Origin: Candidatus Thiodictyon syntrophicum
Lineage (GTDB): Bacteria; Pseudomonadota; Gammaproteobacteria; Chromatiales; Chromatiaceae
DNA length: 64,000 bases
Reading direction: 5' to 3'
Assembly: GCF_002813775.1 (NCBI RefSeq)
Contig: NZ_CP020370.1
Coordinates: 2,195,501-2,259,500, forward strand
In this document: piece by piece, positions 1-8,254 of the stretch
How positions within the stretch are numbered: position 1 is the first letter of the stretch
Layout of the letters: each line of letters opens with the position of its first letter
The notes under the pieces: generated by a model
What the model was told of the DNA's origin: nothing
Database searches by the model: none
Seen by the model: only the letters and a program-made list of their open reading frames with translations
Program-made: the position numbers and the translations under genes

Positions 1-2
1 CG

Positions 3-1013
3 GCCAAGCCCCTGCCGGACGAGGCCCTGGGCGAACTCACGCTGGCCCTGAAGGGACTGACGCTCGACGAGGTGAGCCATGTCATGCACCGCGTCCTGGC
101 GACCGGGCGCCTGACCCGCGACGGGATGCTGACCGCGGTCGGCGCGGCCAAGAAGGCGGCGGTGAGCGGCGCCGCCTTCCTCGACTATGTGCCGGACCTG
201 GTGGACCCGGAGCGCATCGGCGGCCTCACCGTCCTCAAGGACTGGATCGTCCGCCGCGCCCCGCTGTTTAATCAGCGCACCGTGGACGCGGGTCTGCCGG
301 TACCCAAGGGGCTGCTGCTCATGGGCATCAGCGGGTGCGGCAAGAGCCTGTGCGCCAAGCTGATCGCCCACGCCTGGCGCGTGCCGCTGTTCCGGCTGGA
401 CATGAACCTGATCTATGCCGACCTCTACGGCAACCCCCAGGCGACCTTCCACAAGGCCCTGCGCACCATCGAATCGGTCGCCCCCGCGGTGCTGTGGATC
501 GACGAGATCGAGAACGGCCTGGGTGGGGGCGAGGGCCGCGCCGACGCCGCCTCCCACATCCTCTCGGCCTTCCTGACCTGGATGCAGGAGAAGCCGCCGC
601 TGGTCTTCGTCGCCGCCACCGCCAACCGCATTGAGGCCCTGCCGGCGGAGATGATCCGCAAGGGCCGCTTCGACGAGGTCTTCTTCTTCGACCTGCCCAA
701 CGACGAGGAACGCGCCGCGATCTTCGCCGTCCACATCCGCCACAACCGCGGCGACCCCGCCGCCTTCGACCTGGAGCGACTGGTGCGCGACAGCCGCGAC
801 TGGACCGCCGCCGAGATCGAACAGATCGTCATCGCCGCGCGTATCGACGCCGAGCGCGACGGCGGCCCCTTCGCCACTGAGCACATCGCCGTCCAGGCGC
901 GCCGCCTGGTGCCCCTGTCCAAGTCCATGAACGAACAGATCCGCTTCATCCGCGACTGGGCCTGGGACCGCGCCACCCCGGCCTCCGCCAATCCGAAGGT
1001 GCGTTTCGACTGA
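3..1013 (+). CDS. Ycf46-like AAA+ ATPase (5' end outside window)
   Basis: The reading frame is open from base 3, so the gene begins before the window; the GTG at 72 is probably internal. Counting from that GTG, a Walker A motif GISGCGKS lies at residues 85-92 and a Walker B VLWIDEIE at 140-147, followed by an arginine-finger region (RKGRFDEVFFFDLP). The upstream residues (LKGLTLDEVSHV) and the CGK-type P-loop match the Ycf46/FtsH-like AAA family known from plastids, cyanobacteria and some proteobacteria, usually about 500 residues. Its substrate is not known. It lies 102 bp before a cyclic-nucleotide-binding gene on the same strand. AAA+ ATPase is certain; the Ycf46 assignment is likely. Confidence 0.8.
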   Translation, partial: AKPLPDEALGELTLALKGLTLDEVSHVMHRVLATGRLTRDGMLTAVGAAKKAAVSGAAFLDYVPDLVDPERIGGLTVLKDWIVRRAPLFNQRTVDAGLPVPKGLLLMGISGCGKSLCAKLIAHAWRVPLFRLDMNLIYADLYGNPQATFHKALRTIESVAPAVLWIDEIENGLGGGEGRADAASHILSAFLTWMQEKPPLVFVAATANRIEALPAEMIRKGRFDEVFFFDLPNDEERAAIFAVHIRHNRGDPAAFDLERLVRDSRDWTAAEIEQIVIAARIDAERDGGPFATEHIAVQARRLVPLSKSMNEQIRFIRDWAWDRATPASANPKVRFD

Positions 1014-1115
1014 GTGCGGCGCTACACTGAGGGGGCCCGCGGCCGCGGACCCCGGTCCGGGTGGACGACAAGCGTCCGTCCTATTCTTGACGCAGCAGAC
1101 AGGGGTGATCGATCG

Positions 1116-1598
1116 ATGAATCAGGCAGACAAGTCGGAAACGCTCAAGGTCTCACTGCTCGGGGCTGAACTCGGCGCGGACGAGATCCAAGTGCTCGCGG
1201 ACCAGATGGGGGTGATGACGCTGCACGATGGTGAGACGCTGCTCGTCGAGGGCGATGAGCACCGTACCCTTTTAATGCTCGCCGCGGGCGCCATCCAGGT
1301 GGTCAAGGTCGTCGGCGACACCGAGGAGACCATCTACCAGTTGCGCGCCGGCGAATGCGCCGGCACGCGCGCCTTCGTCGATGGGTCGCCGCGCAAGGCC
1401 GGGCTGCGCTCAGTCGGCGACAGCCAGGTGTTGACCTTGGAACCCGACGCCTTCGAGTCCCTGGTCGAGACCCATCCATGGCTCGTCTACAAGGTCATGC
1501 GCGCCCTGTTCCGCATCACCCACGCCAACCTCGTGCGCGTTAACTCAGAGACCAGCGAGCTTCGCAATTACCTGTTGAAGACCGGCGGACGCTATTGA
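1116..1598 (+). CDS. Cyclic nucleotide-binding domain protein
   Basis: This 160-residue protein is essentially one CAP_ED/cNMP-binding beta-roll, with the conserved run DGETLLVEGDEHRTLLMLAAG and a later AGECAGTRAFVDGSPRKA that corresponds to the phosphate-binding cassette. There is no C-terminal helix-turn-helix, so it is not a CRP-type regulator and more likely a stand-alone sensor or adaptor. The ATG at 1116 was chosen because AGGGGTG lies 8 bases upstream; an in-frame upstream extension looks non-coding. It follows the AAA+ ATPase gene on the same strand and may be co-transcribed. The ligand cannot be told from sequence. Confidence 0.75.
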   Translation: MNQADKSETLKVSLLGAELGADEIQVLADQMGVMTLHDGETLLVEGDEHRTLLMLAAGAIQVVKVVGDTEETIYQLRAGECAGTRAFVDGSPRKAGLRSVGDSQVLTLEPDAFESLVETHPWLVYKVMRALFRITHANLVRVNSETSELRNYLLKTGGRY

Positions 1599-1645
1599 CC
1601 GCCGGGGATCGTTGGTCCGGGAACCCCCGGCATCCGGCTCCCAGG

Positions 1646-1790
1646 CTCCAGCGCTTGACCGGCGAAACGAGGACGACCGCCATCACCCTGGCCCTGCGCG
1701 AACGGCTGGAGCGCCTGGAGCGGACAATTGCCAGGCGCCGATTGGCGGACGAACTCGACGTAATTGCGCACCACAGCGACGGATCGCTGC
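1646..1790 (+). pseudogene. Remnant of a VapB-type antitoxin (Rv0623 family)
   Basis: In this frame the translation reads LTGETRTTAITLALRERLER and then a basic helix ending RRLADELDVIAHH, which matches the conserved body of Rv0623-type VapB antitoxins (TGE.KTEA...ALRERL). No start codon with a normal N-terminus precedes it, and after about residue 48 the frame loses all similarity. No PIN toxin follows. It is a broken antitoxin that runs directly into a fragment of a different antitoxin at 1780. Confidence 0.55.
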
Positions 1791-1857
1791 GTGCTTGGCC
1801 GCCAACGAGGCTCCGACTGCGGCGTTGCGAGAACTGATGCGTGGCGAACCACACTGA
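1780..1857 (+). pseudogene. C-terminal remnant of a DUF1778 (TacA-type) antitoxin
   Basis: A different frame from the VapB remnant gives AANEAPTAALRELMRGEPH then stop. This matches the proline/asparagine-rich tail of DUF1778 antitoxins (..PN.ALRELM...PW). A GNAT-toxin-like N-terminus begins 17 bases before its stop, as in intact TacAT operons. The N-terminal DNA-binding half is missing. Confidence 0.5.
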
Positions 1858-1957
1858 CTTGCTGATTCGGCCTCTCCAGCAGACCGACGACCGCTCTGCA
1901 TTCTACAGCGGCGATGTCGATCTGGACCGCTTCTTCCACCTAAGGAGAGATAGATGA
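1841..1957 (+). pseudogene. N-terminal remnant of a GNAT toxin (TacT-type)
   Basis: From the GTG at 1841 the frame reads LLIRPLQQTDDRSAFYSGDVDLDRFF and then hits TGA at 1955-1957. The pattern of a short acidic start, SG..DLDRF and no further acetyl-CoA site fits the first 30 or so residues of TacT/GNAT toxins of about 170 residues. The fragment stops exactly where the DUF262 gene begins (ATGA overlap), so it looks truncated by insertion of that gene. Confidence 0.55.
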
Positions 1958-3735
1958 ACCCCATGGCCCTGATCAAAGTCCTTGGCAGCCTGTTTTCATG
2001 TCAAGCTGCCTATGCGGTTCCTGATTATCAGCGCAGCTATGCCTGGGTGCGACAGGAAAATAATTCCAAAGACCATCAGGTAGATGACTTTTGGTCCGAC
2101 CTCTTACAAGCCTACCGAAACTCGGCAGCTAGGGAACAGAACGGTGACGCCGCTCAACCCTACTATTGGGGAACCATCACCGTCAATAAGACAAACCGAA
2201 CGCGAGCTAATGGAATATTGGCGATACCCATTTACGATGTCGTCGATGGGCAACAGCGCCTGATCACCTTGTCGCTTCTCCTCGCCGCATTTGATCATGT
2301 GGTTTTCAAGGATTTGCAGAAGCAACTTCTACCCGGCGGTGCACCTATCATCACCCCCGGTAGCCTGAATCTCGACTCGTTTAACGACCTTATAAGCAAC
2401 GTGCCCGAGAACCAGATTCGCGGCCTCGATCTGGCGACGAATACCCGATTGATGGAGGCGAAAAAGTATCTTTCAGAACAGATTAGGCAGCGTCAACCGG
2501 CCGAGCAACAGGGATTGCTAGACTTCTTTCTCAACAGCACCATCGCGCTTGAATTCGACGCCGGCAACGAGCAGTTGGCGATGCAAGCCTTCCTTACGCT
2601 CAACGACCGCGGCAAACCGCTATCGGTACTCGAAAAACTGAAAGGAACTCTGTTCGCTATCGATCATACGCAGGGTGGCAGGCGCGCCGCGCAAATCAAC
2701 CAGGTGTTCGGCCTGGTCTACCGCACCCTGGACACGATCAATGAGCTAGGGAGGACGGAGCAGCTACCGTTTTTCAGGGACTTGAATGACGAAGGATTCG
2801 TGCGCCTTTTCTATCACTATTTTGCCCATCAAGCCATCGCGGTGCATCATCTCGACAATCCGGTTGACAAGTTGGCGCATAATGCCCTAGCGAGCGCAGC
2901 CTCCGCATTGGACTTTTTCCAGAGGGCGGCATCGCAACTGGCAAATGGAGCTGCCGGGGTCGGCGGCTTCCTTACTGACTTATTGACGGACATGGAGAAT
3001 GTTGCCAACGGATTGAACGATATCGCGTTGTCCAGCAAGGCGCAGGCGAACCCCGCTCTGCTGAAACTGTTTGGCTTTCTCGGTATCCATCCCTCGATGA
3101 TGCCGATTCTGGTTGGAGCCCAGATCCATGGATGGTTGACACCTCAGTTCATCAAAGCGATCGAGACGACGGACGTCCGCGTCTTCAAGGTGGCGAACAA
3201 GACACGCATTACACCGCTGTATCAGGACACGCTACCGTATTTACGTGCCATAAATGAACAGCCCATGATTGCGGCCCTGAACGGTTACTGGAACAACTGG
3301 CAACCCGATGCCTATTTCAGCGCCAACCTCAGCAATCCTTACGGAAGACCAGGGCTCAAGTATTTGTTGTGGGAGTTCATTTCCTCCAGCCATCCTGGTT
3401 TTATTTCTACGAATTTGCGATTGTTCAAGGACGTGACGATCGAGCATGTGTTTGCACGGACGCCAGCGATCACCCTGCCTGGATCTGGATTCACCAACCC
3501 CGATGACTATGCCTCATCTAACAACTTGGCCGGCAATCTATCGTTGCTTGAGAATGTCCTTCAAAATATCGCTAATAATCAACCTCCACCCCTGAAGGTG
3601 CCTGCTTATGGGCGGTCCGCGAATCCCTACATTAAGGGTCTCGGGAACTATATCGCAGCGCAGGGATTCAGCAAGGCGGATGTGATAACCAGGACGAGCC
3701 AGTTTCAGAACTTCGCTGTAGCGCACTGGTGTTAG
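1954..3735 (+). CDS. DUF262/DUF1524 protein (GmrSD-type restriction candidate)
   Basis: The 593-residue protein has the DUF262 signature VPDYQRSYAW at residues 22-31 and the ParB-fold motif DGQQRL at 98-103. C-terminally it has TIEHVFARTP, then NNLAGNLSLLEN, the His and Asn positions of the DUF1524 HNH nuclease. This domain order is that of GmrSD, a modification-dependent type IV restriction enzyme. AGGAG lies 6 bases before the ATG. The gene stands alone, is visibly less GC-rich than its neighbours, and abuts wrecked toxin-antitoxin genes, all of which suggest horizontal acquisition. Phage defence is inference; the target modification is unknown. Confidence 0.8.
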   Translation: MNPMALIKVLGSLFSCQAAYAVPDYQRSYAWVRQENNSKDHQVDDFWSDLLQAYRNSAAREQNGDAAQPYYWGTITVNKTNRTRANGILAIPIYDVVDGQQRLITLSLLLAAFDHVVFKDLQKQLLPGGAPIITPGSLNLDSFNDLISNVPENQIRGLDLATNTRLMEAKKYLSEQIRQRQPAEQQGLLDFFLNSTIALEFDAGNEQLAMQAFLTLNDRGKPLSVLEKLKGTLFAIDHTQGGRRAAQINQVFGLVYRTLDTINELGRTEQLPFFRDLNDEGFVRLFYHYFAHQAIAVHHLDNPVDKLAHNALASAASALDFFQRAASQLANGAAGVGGFLTDLLTDMENVANGLNDIALSSKAQANPALLKLFGFLGIHPSMMPILVGAQIHGWLTPQFIKAIETTDVRVFKVANKTRITPLYQDTLPYLRAINEQPMIAALNGYWNNWQPDAYFSANLSNPYGRPGLKYLLWEFISSSHPGFISTNLRLFKDVTIEHVFARTPAITLPGSGFTNPDDYASSNNLAGNLSLLENVLQNIANNQPPPLKVPAYGRSANPYIKGLGNYIAAQGFSKADVITRTSQFQNFAVAHWC

Positions 3736-3772
3736 CTATCGCGGGCAGTTGCGGCGTTTTCCCGTCGTTTCT

Positions 3773-3859
3773 AAGCTTTGCTTGGGAATGCGACGACGAA
3801 GCTCTGTTTCGCGTATCACGGGAAGTAGATCTCCCCCTTTGGGTTCCCAAGCAGAGCTT
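3773..3859. repeat. Imperfect inverted repeat (AAGCTTTGCTTGGGAA type)
   Basis: AAGCTTTGCTTGGGAA at 3773-3788 is the reverse complement, with one mismatch, of TTCCCAAGCAGAGCTT at 3844-3859. It fills the convergent gap between the DUF262 gene and pnp and has no coding content. Confidence 0.6.
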
Positions 3860-3904
3860 GTGAACCAGGGCATATCCCGCCCGGCCCGGAAGCGCCCCGC
3901 TCAA

Positions 3905-3926
3905 GAAAAAAGGGCCTCTCGGCCCC
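3905..3926 (-). terminator. Intrinsic terminator of the rpsO-pnp operon
   Basis: Read on the minus strand, GGGGCCGAGAGGCCC forms a GC-rich hairpin followed at once by a run of Ts (the As at 3905-3911 on the plus strand). It lies 54 bases past the pnp stop codon. Confidence 0.8.
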
Positions 3927-3979
3927 TTCTTCTTGCCCGGCCATCCGCGGATGGCCGAACCGGTCTTTACACTAGGCAA

Positions 3980-6079
3980 TCACTCGCCCAACTCGATCGC
4001 CTTCATGCTCAACCGAATCCGTCCCTGCTTATCGACCTCCAGCACCTTGACGCGCACCACGTCGCCCTCCTTGAGCTTGTCGGTGACGGACTGCACCCGC
4101 TCTTCGCAGATCTGGGAGATGTGCACCAGACCGTCGCGGCCGGGGAGGATGGTGACGAAGGCGCCGAAGTCCATGATGCGGGCGACCTTGCCCTCATAGA
4201 TCTTGCCCACTTCCACATCGGCGGTGATGAGGCGGATGCGGCGCTTGGCCTCTTCGCCGGCGGCCTTCTCCACCGAGAAGATCTTGACCATGCCGTCGTC
4301 GCTGATGTCGATGGTGGCGCCGGTCTCCTCGGTAATGGCGCGGATGACCGAGCCGCCCTTGCCGATCACGTCGCGGATCTTCTCCGGGTGGATCTTGAGC
4401 TCGATGATGCGCGGGGCGTGCTCGGACATCTCGGAGCGGTGCACCGTGATGACCTTGTTCATCTCACCCAGGATGTGCAGCCGGCCGACCTTCGCCTGGG
4501 CCAGTGCGACCTCCATGATCTCGCGGGTGATGCCCTCGATCTTGATGTCCATCTGCAGGGCGTTGATGCCCTCGGCGGTGCCGGCGACCTTGAAGTCCAT
4601 GTCGCCCAAGTGGTCCTCATCACCCATGATGTCGGTCAGGACGACGAACTGGTCGCCTTCCTTGATCAGGCCCATGGCGACGCCGGCCACCGCGCCCTTG
4701 ATGGGTACGCCCGCGTCCATCAGCGACAGGCTGGTGCCGCAGACGCTGGCCATGGAGCTTGAGCCATTGGACTCGGTGATCTCGGAGACGACCCGCACCG
4801 AATAGGGGAAGGCCTCGATGCCGGGCATGACGGCCAGCACGCCGCGCTTGGCGAGGCGCCCGTGGCCGATCTCGCGGCGCTTGGGGCTGCCGACGCGCCC
4901 GATCTCCCCGACGCAGAAGGGCGGGAAGTTGTAGTGGAGCATGAAGTGCTCGCGCCGCTCACCCTCCAGGGCGTCGATGATCTGGCTGTCGCGCTCGGTG
5001 CCGAGCGTGGTGATGACGAGCGCCTGGGTCTCGCCGCGGGTGAAGAGCGCGGAGCCGTGGGTACGCGGCAGCACACCGGTGCGGATGGTGATGGGGCGCA
5101 CCGTCTTGGAGTCGCGCCCGTCGATGCGCGGCCGGCCTTCGAGGATGCTGCCGCGCACGATGCGGCTCTCCATGCGCTCGATGGCGGCCTGGACCTGCGC
5201 CTCGCTCCAGGGGCAGTTCTCGATGGCGCGGATGCGCTCGACGACATCGGCGCGCACCGCGTCCAGGACGCCGTAGCGGGCCATCTTGTCCTTGATGGTG
5301 TAGACCTCGGCGATCGGATTGGTACCGAACCGGTTGACCGCCTCTTCCAGCGCGGGGTCGGGCTTGACCGGGTTGAAGACGATGGGCGCCTTGTGGACGG
5401 CCGCCGCCAGTTCCCGGATCGCTTGGATCACCACCTGCATCTGCTCGTGACCATACAGGACGGCCCCGAGCATGATCTCCTCGGAGAGCCCGCGCGCCTC
5501 GGACTCCACCATCAGGACGGCGTGCTCGGTGCCGGCCACGATCAGGTCGAGATCGCTGTCCGGTCCCAGGCCGACGACGGCGGGGTTCAGGGTGTATTCG
5601 CCGTCCTTGTAGCCGACCCGGGCGGCGGCGATGGGTCCGTTGAAGGGGGCGCCGGAGACGGCGAGCGCGGCAGAGGCGCCGATGAGGGCCGGGACCTCCG
5701 GGTTCACCGCCGGGTTCAGTGACTTGACCGTGGCGATGATCTGGACTTCGTTGGTGAAACCATCGGCGAACATGGGACGGATCGGCCGGTCGATCAGGCG
5801 CGAGGTGAGGATCTCGTTCTCGCTCGGGCGGCCCTCGCGGCGGAAGAAGCCGCCGGGGATGCGGCCGGCGGCGTAGGTCTTCTCCTGGTAGTCGACGGTC
5901 AGCGGCAGGAAGTCACGCTCCGGGCCGGCCTTCTTCTGCACCACCACGGTCACGAGCACCACGGTGCCGCCCATGTTGACCAGCACGGCCCCATCCGCCT
6001 GGCGGGCGATCTCGCCGGTCTCCAGGGTCATGGTCTGGTTGCCGAACTGGAATTGTTTAACGATTGGCGTGGGAATCAC
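3980..6079 (-). CDS. pnp: Polynucleotide phosphorylase
   Basis: PNPase degrades RNA 3' to 5' by phosphorolysis and is a degradosome component. The product is 699 residues against about 710 in E. coli. It has two RNase PH domains (the [12 protein letters not shown] region near the N-terminus and the [20 protein letters not shown] core in the second), a KH domain with [12 protein letters not shown] near residue 550, and a C-terminal S1 domain ([20 protein letters not shown]). The GTG at 6079 is chosen because GAGGTAA sits 6 bases upstream and the N-terminus then starts like known PNPases; the frame stays open upstream but that stretch looks non-coding. It follows rpsO, as in most gammaproteobacteria. 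Confidence 0.95.
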   Translation of the reverse strand: MIPTPIVKQFQFGNQTMTLETGEIARQADGAVLVNMGGTVVLVTVVVQKKAGPERDFLPLTVDYQEKTYAAGRIPGGFFRREGRPSENEILTSRLIDRPIRPMFADGFTNEVQIIATVKSLNPAVNPEVPALIGASAALAVSGAPFNGPIAAARVGYKDGEYTLNPAVVGLGPDSDLDLIVAGTEHAVLMVESEARGLSEEIMLGAVLYGHEQMQVVIQAIRELAAAVHKAPIVFNPVKPDPALEEAVNRFGTNPIAEVYTIKDKMARYGVLDAVRADVVERIRAIENCPWSEAQVQAAIERMESRIVRGSILEGRPRIDGRDSKTVRPITIRTGVLPRTHGSALFTRGETQALVITTLGTERDSQIIDALEGERREHFMLHYNFPPFCVGEIGRVGSPKRREIGHGRLAKRGVLAVMPGIEAFPYSVRVVSEITESNGSSSMASVCGTSLSLMDAGVPIKGAVAGVAMGLIKEGDQFVVLTDIMGDEDHLGDMDFKVAGTAEGINALQMDIKIEGITREIMEVALAQAKVGRLHILGEMNKVITVHRSEMSEHAPRIIELKIHPEKIRDVIGKGGSVIRAITEETGATIDISDDGMVKIFSVEKAAGEEAKRRIRLITADVEVGKIYEGKVARIMDFGAFVTILPGRDGLVHISQICEERVQSVTDKLKEGDVVRVKVLEVDKQGRIRLSMKAIELGE

Positions 6080-6270
6080 GGGTCTTACCTCGGGTCTGTG
6101 CCTCGGGCCTGGATCGCCGGTCCGGTTCCCCGCCGTCGATCGCTGGTTTGGGCCTCGGGTGTTGAGTCGCCGCAGCTTCAAGCGTCCTGGTGCGTCGGGG
6201 GCTCGGGGGTGTCGTCCTCGCGGCGGCACCTTCAGTGGGGCCCCGGCGGCGCCTCGCGCCGCGGGACCCG

Positions 6271-6297
6271 GGACCGGACGACCGCCGTCGCCGGTCC
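6271..6297 (-). promoter_or_regulatory. Hairpin between rpsO and pnp
   Basis: GGACCGG (6271-6277) pairs with CCGGTCC (6291-6297), and an inner CGAC/GTCG stem continues it. It begins 13 bases after the rpsO stop in the transcript and has no T-run. In E. coli the same interval carries RNA-processing hairpins that control pnp expression; an equivalent role here is inference. Confidence 0.45.
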
Positions 6298-6309
6298 TGG
6301 GGGCTCGCC

Positions 6310-6579
6310 TTAGCGGCGCAGGCCCAGACGCGCGATCAGTTCGCGATAGCGGTCCAGGTTCTCACCCTTGAGATAGTCGAGCAGCTTACGCCGGGAATTG
6401 ACCATCCGAACCAGACCGCGGCGCGAGTGGTGGTCGTGCTTGTGGGTGCTGAAGTGATCGGCCAGACCCTGGATGCGGGCGGTCAGGAGCGCGACCTGCA
6501 CCTCGGGGGAACCGGTGTCGTTCTCGGCACGGGCATAGGCCGTGACGACTTCTTTCTTCTGGGCGGCAGTCATAGTCAT
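6310..6579 (-). CDS. rpsO: 30S ribosomal protein S15
   Basis: At 89 residues this is the normal length for S15, and it carries the family signature ([20 protein letters not shown]-like [28 protein letters not shown]). S15 binds 16S rRNA early in assembly of the small-subunit platform. AGGAGA lies about 7 bases before the first ATG at 6579; a second ATG two codons on is also possible. It sits between truB and pnp, in the order usual for this operon. Confidence 0.96.
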   Translation of the reverse strand: MTMTAAQKKEVVTAYARAENDTGSPEVQVALLTARIQGLADHFSTHKHDHHSRRGLVRMVNSRRKLLDYLKGENLDRYRELIARLGLRR

Positions 6580-6695
6580 TGCGGGTCTCCTGATTCGTAA
6601 TGGGGACTTGAGGATGTGGACCCTGGCGCGGCGGCACCTGCCGCCGCTGACCGCCCCGACAATGACATCAGGGGATCGGGCCGTGGTTAGTTAAG

Positions 6696-6847
6696 AGTTA
6701 GGAGTTAGGAGTTAGGAGTTAGGAGTTAGGAGTGAGGAGTTGATAAGACAGATGGAGCGAGCCGGAACCCATTGCTGGGCTAACAACTCCTCACTCCTCA
6801 CCCCTCACCCCTCACCCCTCACCCCTCACCCCTCACCCCTCACCCCT
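6696..6847. repeat. Two heptanucleotide arrays upstream of rpsO
   Basis: Five copies of AGTTAGG (6696-6730) plus one AGTGAGG are followed, 60 bases on, by seven exact copies of CACCCCT (6799-6847). The inner ends (GGAGTGAGGAGTTG near 6729-6742 and CAACTCCTCACTCC near 6783-6796) are inverted complements. Read on the minus strand, the direction of operon transcription, the second array is (AGGGGTG)n. This is a run of four-G blocks separated by three bases, the classical G-quadruplex pattern. It lies in the truB-rpsO gap. Confidence 0.85.
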
Positions 6848-6857
6848 CACTCAATCA

Positions 6858-7784
6858 TTATACCAAACGTTTCGGCTGCACCTTCCCGTCGTCCTGGATC
6901 TCGCCGACGCCCAGGAAGTGCTTGGAGACGTCGTAGAGCCGCACCAGGCCCTCGGTCGGGGCCTGGGGCACCAGCACGGCCTGGCCCTGCTGGAGATAGA
7001 AGGCGGCATCGGCGGAGAGGCGCACCGCCGGCCAATGGCCGAGCGCCGAGTCGAGCGGGAGAAGCAGGGCGTCGAGCCGCGCCGCCGCGCCCTCCTGGTC
7101 CGCCAGGTCACGCACCTGATCCAGGGTGATGAACTCGACCACGTTCTCCGCGTAGGGCCCGACCCCGGTACGGCGCAACCGGCTCACATGGCCGCCGCAG
7201 CCGAGTTCACGGCCGATATCCTCGGCTAGGGTACGGACATAGGTGCCCTTGGAGCAGTGCACGTCGAGCTCGATCTCCGGCCACTCGCAGGCGAGCAGAT
7301 CAAGGGAGAAGATATGGATGGGGCGCTTGGCGCGCTCGACCTCCACGCCCTGGCGGGCCAGTTTGTAGAGCCGCTCGCCCCCCTGCTTAATTGCCGAATA
7401 CATCGGCGGGAGCTGGTCGATCAGGCCTAAGAACTGCTCCAGAACCGCGCGCACCCGGGCCTCGTCGACCCCCACCACGGGCTTGGTCTCTACCACCTCG
7501 CCCTCGGCATCGGCCGTGGTGGTGGTGACACCGAGTCGTACCCGCACCCGATAACGCTTATCCGCGTCCAGCAGGAAGGCGGAGAACTTGGTGGCCGCCC
7601 CCAGACACACCGGCAGGAGCCCGGTCGCCAGGGGGTCCAGGCTGCCCGTATGCCCAGCCTTGGCGGCCCGATACAGGCGTTTGATACGCTGCAAGGCGTC
7701 GTTGGAGGTGAGCCCGAGCGGCTTGTCCAACAGCAGGATACCGGTGACGTCACGTCCTGGATTGCGCCGTTTGCCGCCCATCAT
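6858..7784 (-). CDS. truB: tRNA pseudouridine(55) synthase
   Basis: TruB makes pseudouridine 55 in the T-loop of tRNAs. The 308-residue product has the conserved GILLLDKPLGLTSND start and the catalytic block GHTGSLDPLATGLLP with its aspartate, then YRVRVRLGVTT and the C-terminal PUA-like part. The ATG overlaps the rbfA stop (ATGA), which suggests translational coupling in the nusA-infB-rbfA-truB operon. Confidence 0.95.
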   Translation of the reverse strand: MMGGKRRNPGRDVTGILLLDKPLGLTSNDALQRIKRLYRAAKAGHTGSLDPLATGLLPVCLGAATKFSAFLLDADKRYRVRVRLGVTTTTADAEGEVVETKPVVGVDEARVRAVLEQFLGLIDQLPPMYSAIKQGGERLYKLARQGVEVERAKRPIHIFSLDLLACEWPEIELDVHCSKGTYVRTLAEDIGRELGCGGHVSRLRRTGVGPYAENVVEFITLDQVRDLADQEGAAARLDALLLPLDSALGHWPAVRLSADAAFYLQQGQAVLVPQAPTEGLVRLYDVSKHFLGVGEIQDDGKVQPKRLV

Positions 7785-8254
7785 CGCGGCTGCTCCGGTG
7801 TGGCTCCGGGTGTCGGCACGTTCCCCTGGTCATCCGCACCGCCGTCGGTGTCGTCCTCCGCCGGGTCCGCAAGTCCTTCGACCGCATGGTCGATGAGGGC
7901 CGACAGGCGCATTCCGGCACCGATGGACTCGTCATAGACGAAGTGCAGTTCCGGCATGGTGCGCAGCCGCACCCGTTGGGCCAGGGCATGGCGCAGAAAG
8001 CCGGCGAGCCGACCATTGAGCAGCCGCGTCTGTGCGACCCCGTGAGTACCGTCGGTGTCGAGGCCAGCCGCGGCGTCGCCCACCGTCGGCAGGCAGGTGA
8101 AAAAGACCTTGGCGTGTGACAGGTCCTTCACCACGCGGACCTCATGGATGGTGAGATCGGCGAGGCGCGGGTCCCGCACCTCGTCGCGCAGCACCTCGTA
8201 GAGCTCACGCTTGAGCTCGGCGCCGATCCGCTCGGTACGATCGAATTCCTTCAC
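7781..8254 (-). CDS. rbfA: 30S ribosome-binding factor A
   Basis: RbfA is a KH-fold factor for late maturation of 16S rRNA and cold adaptation. The product is 157 residues, with the family core [23 protein letters not shown] and [15 protein letters not shown]. It has a longer, acidic, low-complexity C-terminal tail ([11 protein letters not shown]) than E. coli RbfA (133 residues). The start is a GTG that overlaps the infB stop (GTGA), and its own stop overlaps the truB start. Confidence 0.93.
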   Translation of the reverse strand: MKEFDRTERIGAELKRELYEVLRDEVRDPRLADLTIHEVRVVKDLSHAKVFFTCLPTVGDAAAGLDTDGTHGVAQTRLLNGRLAGFLRHALAQRVRLRTMPELHFVYDESIGAGMRLSALIDHAVEGLADPAEDDTDGGADDQGNVPTPGATPEQPR

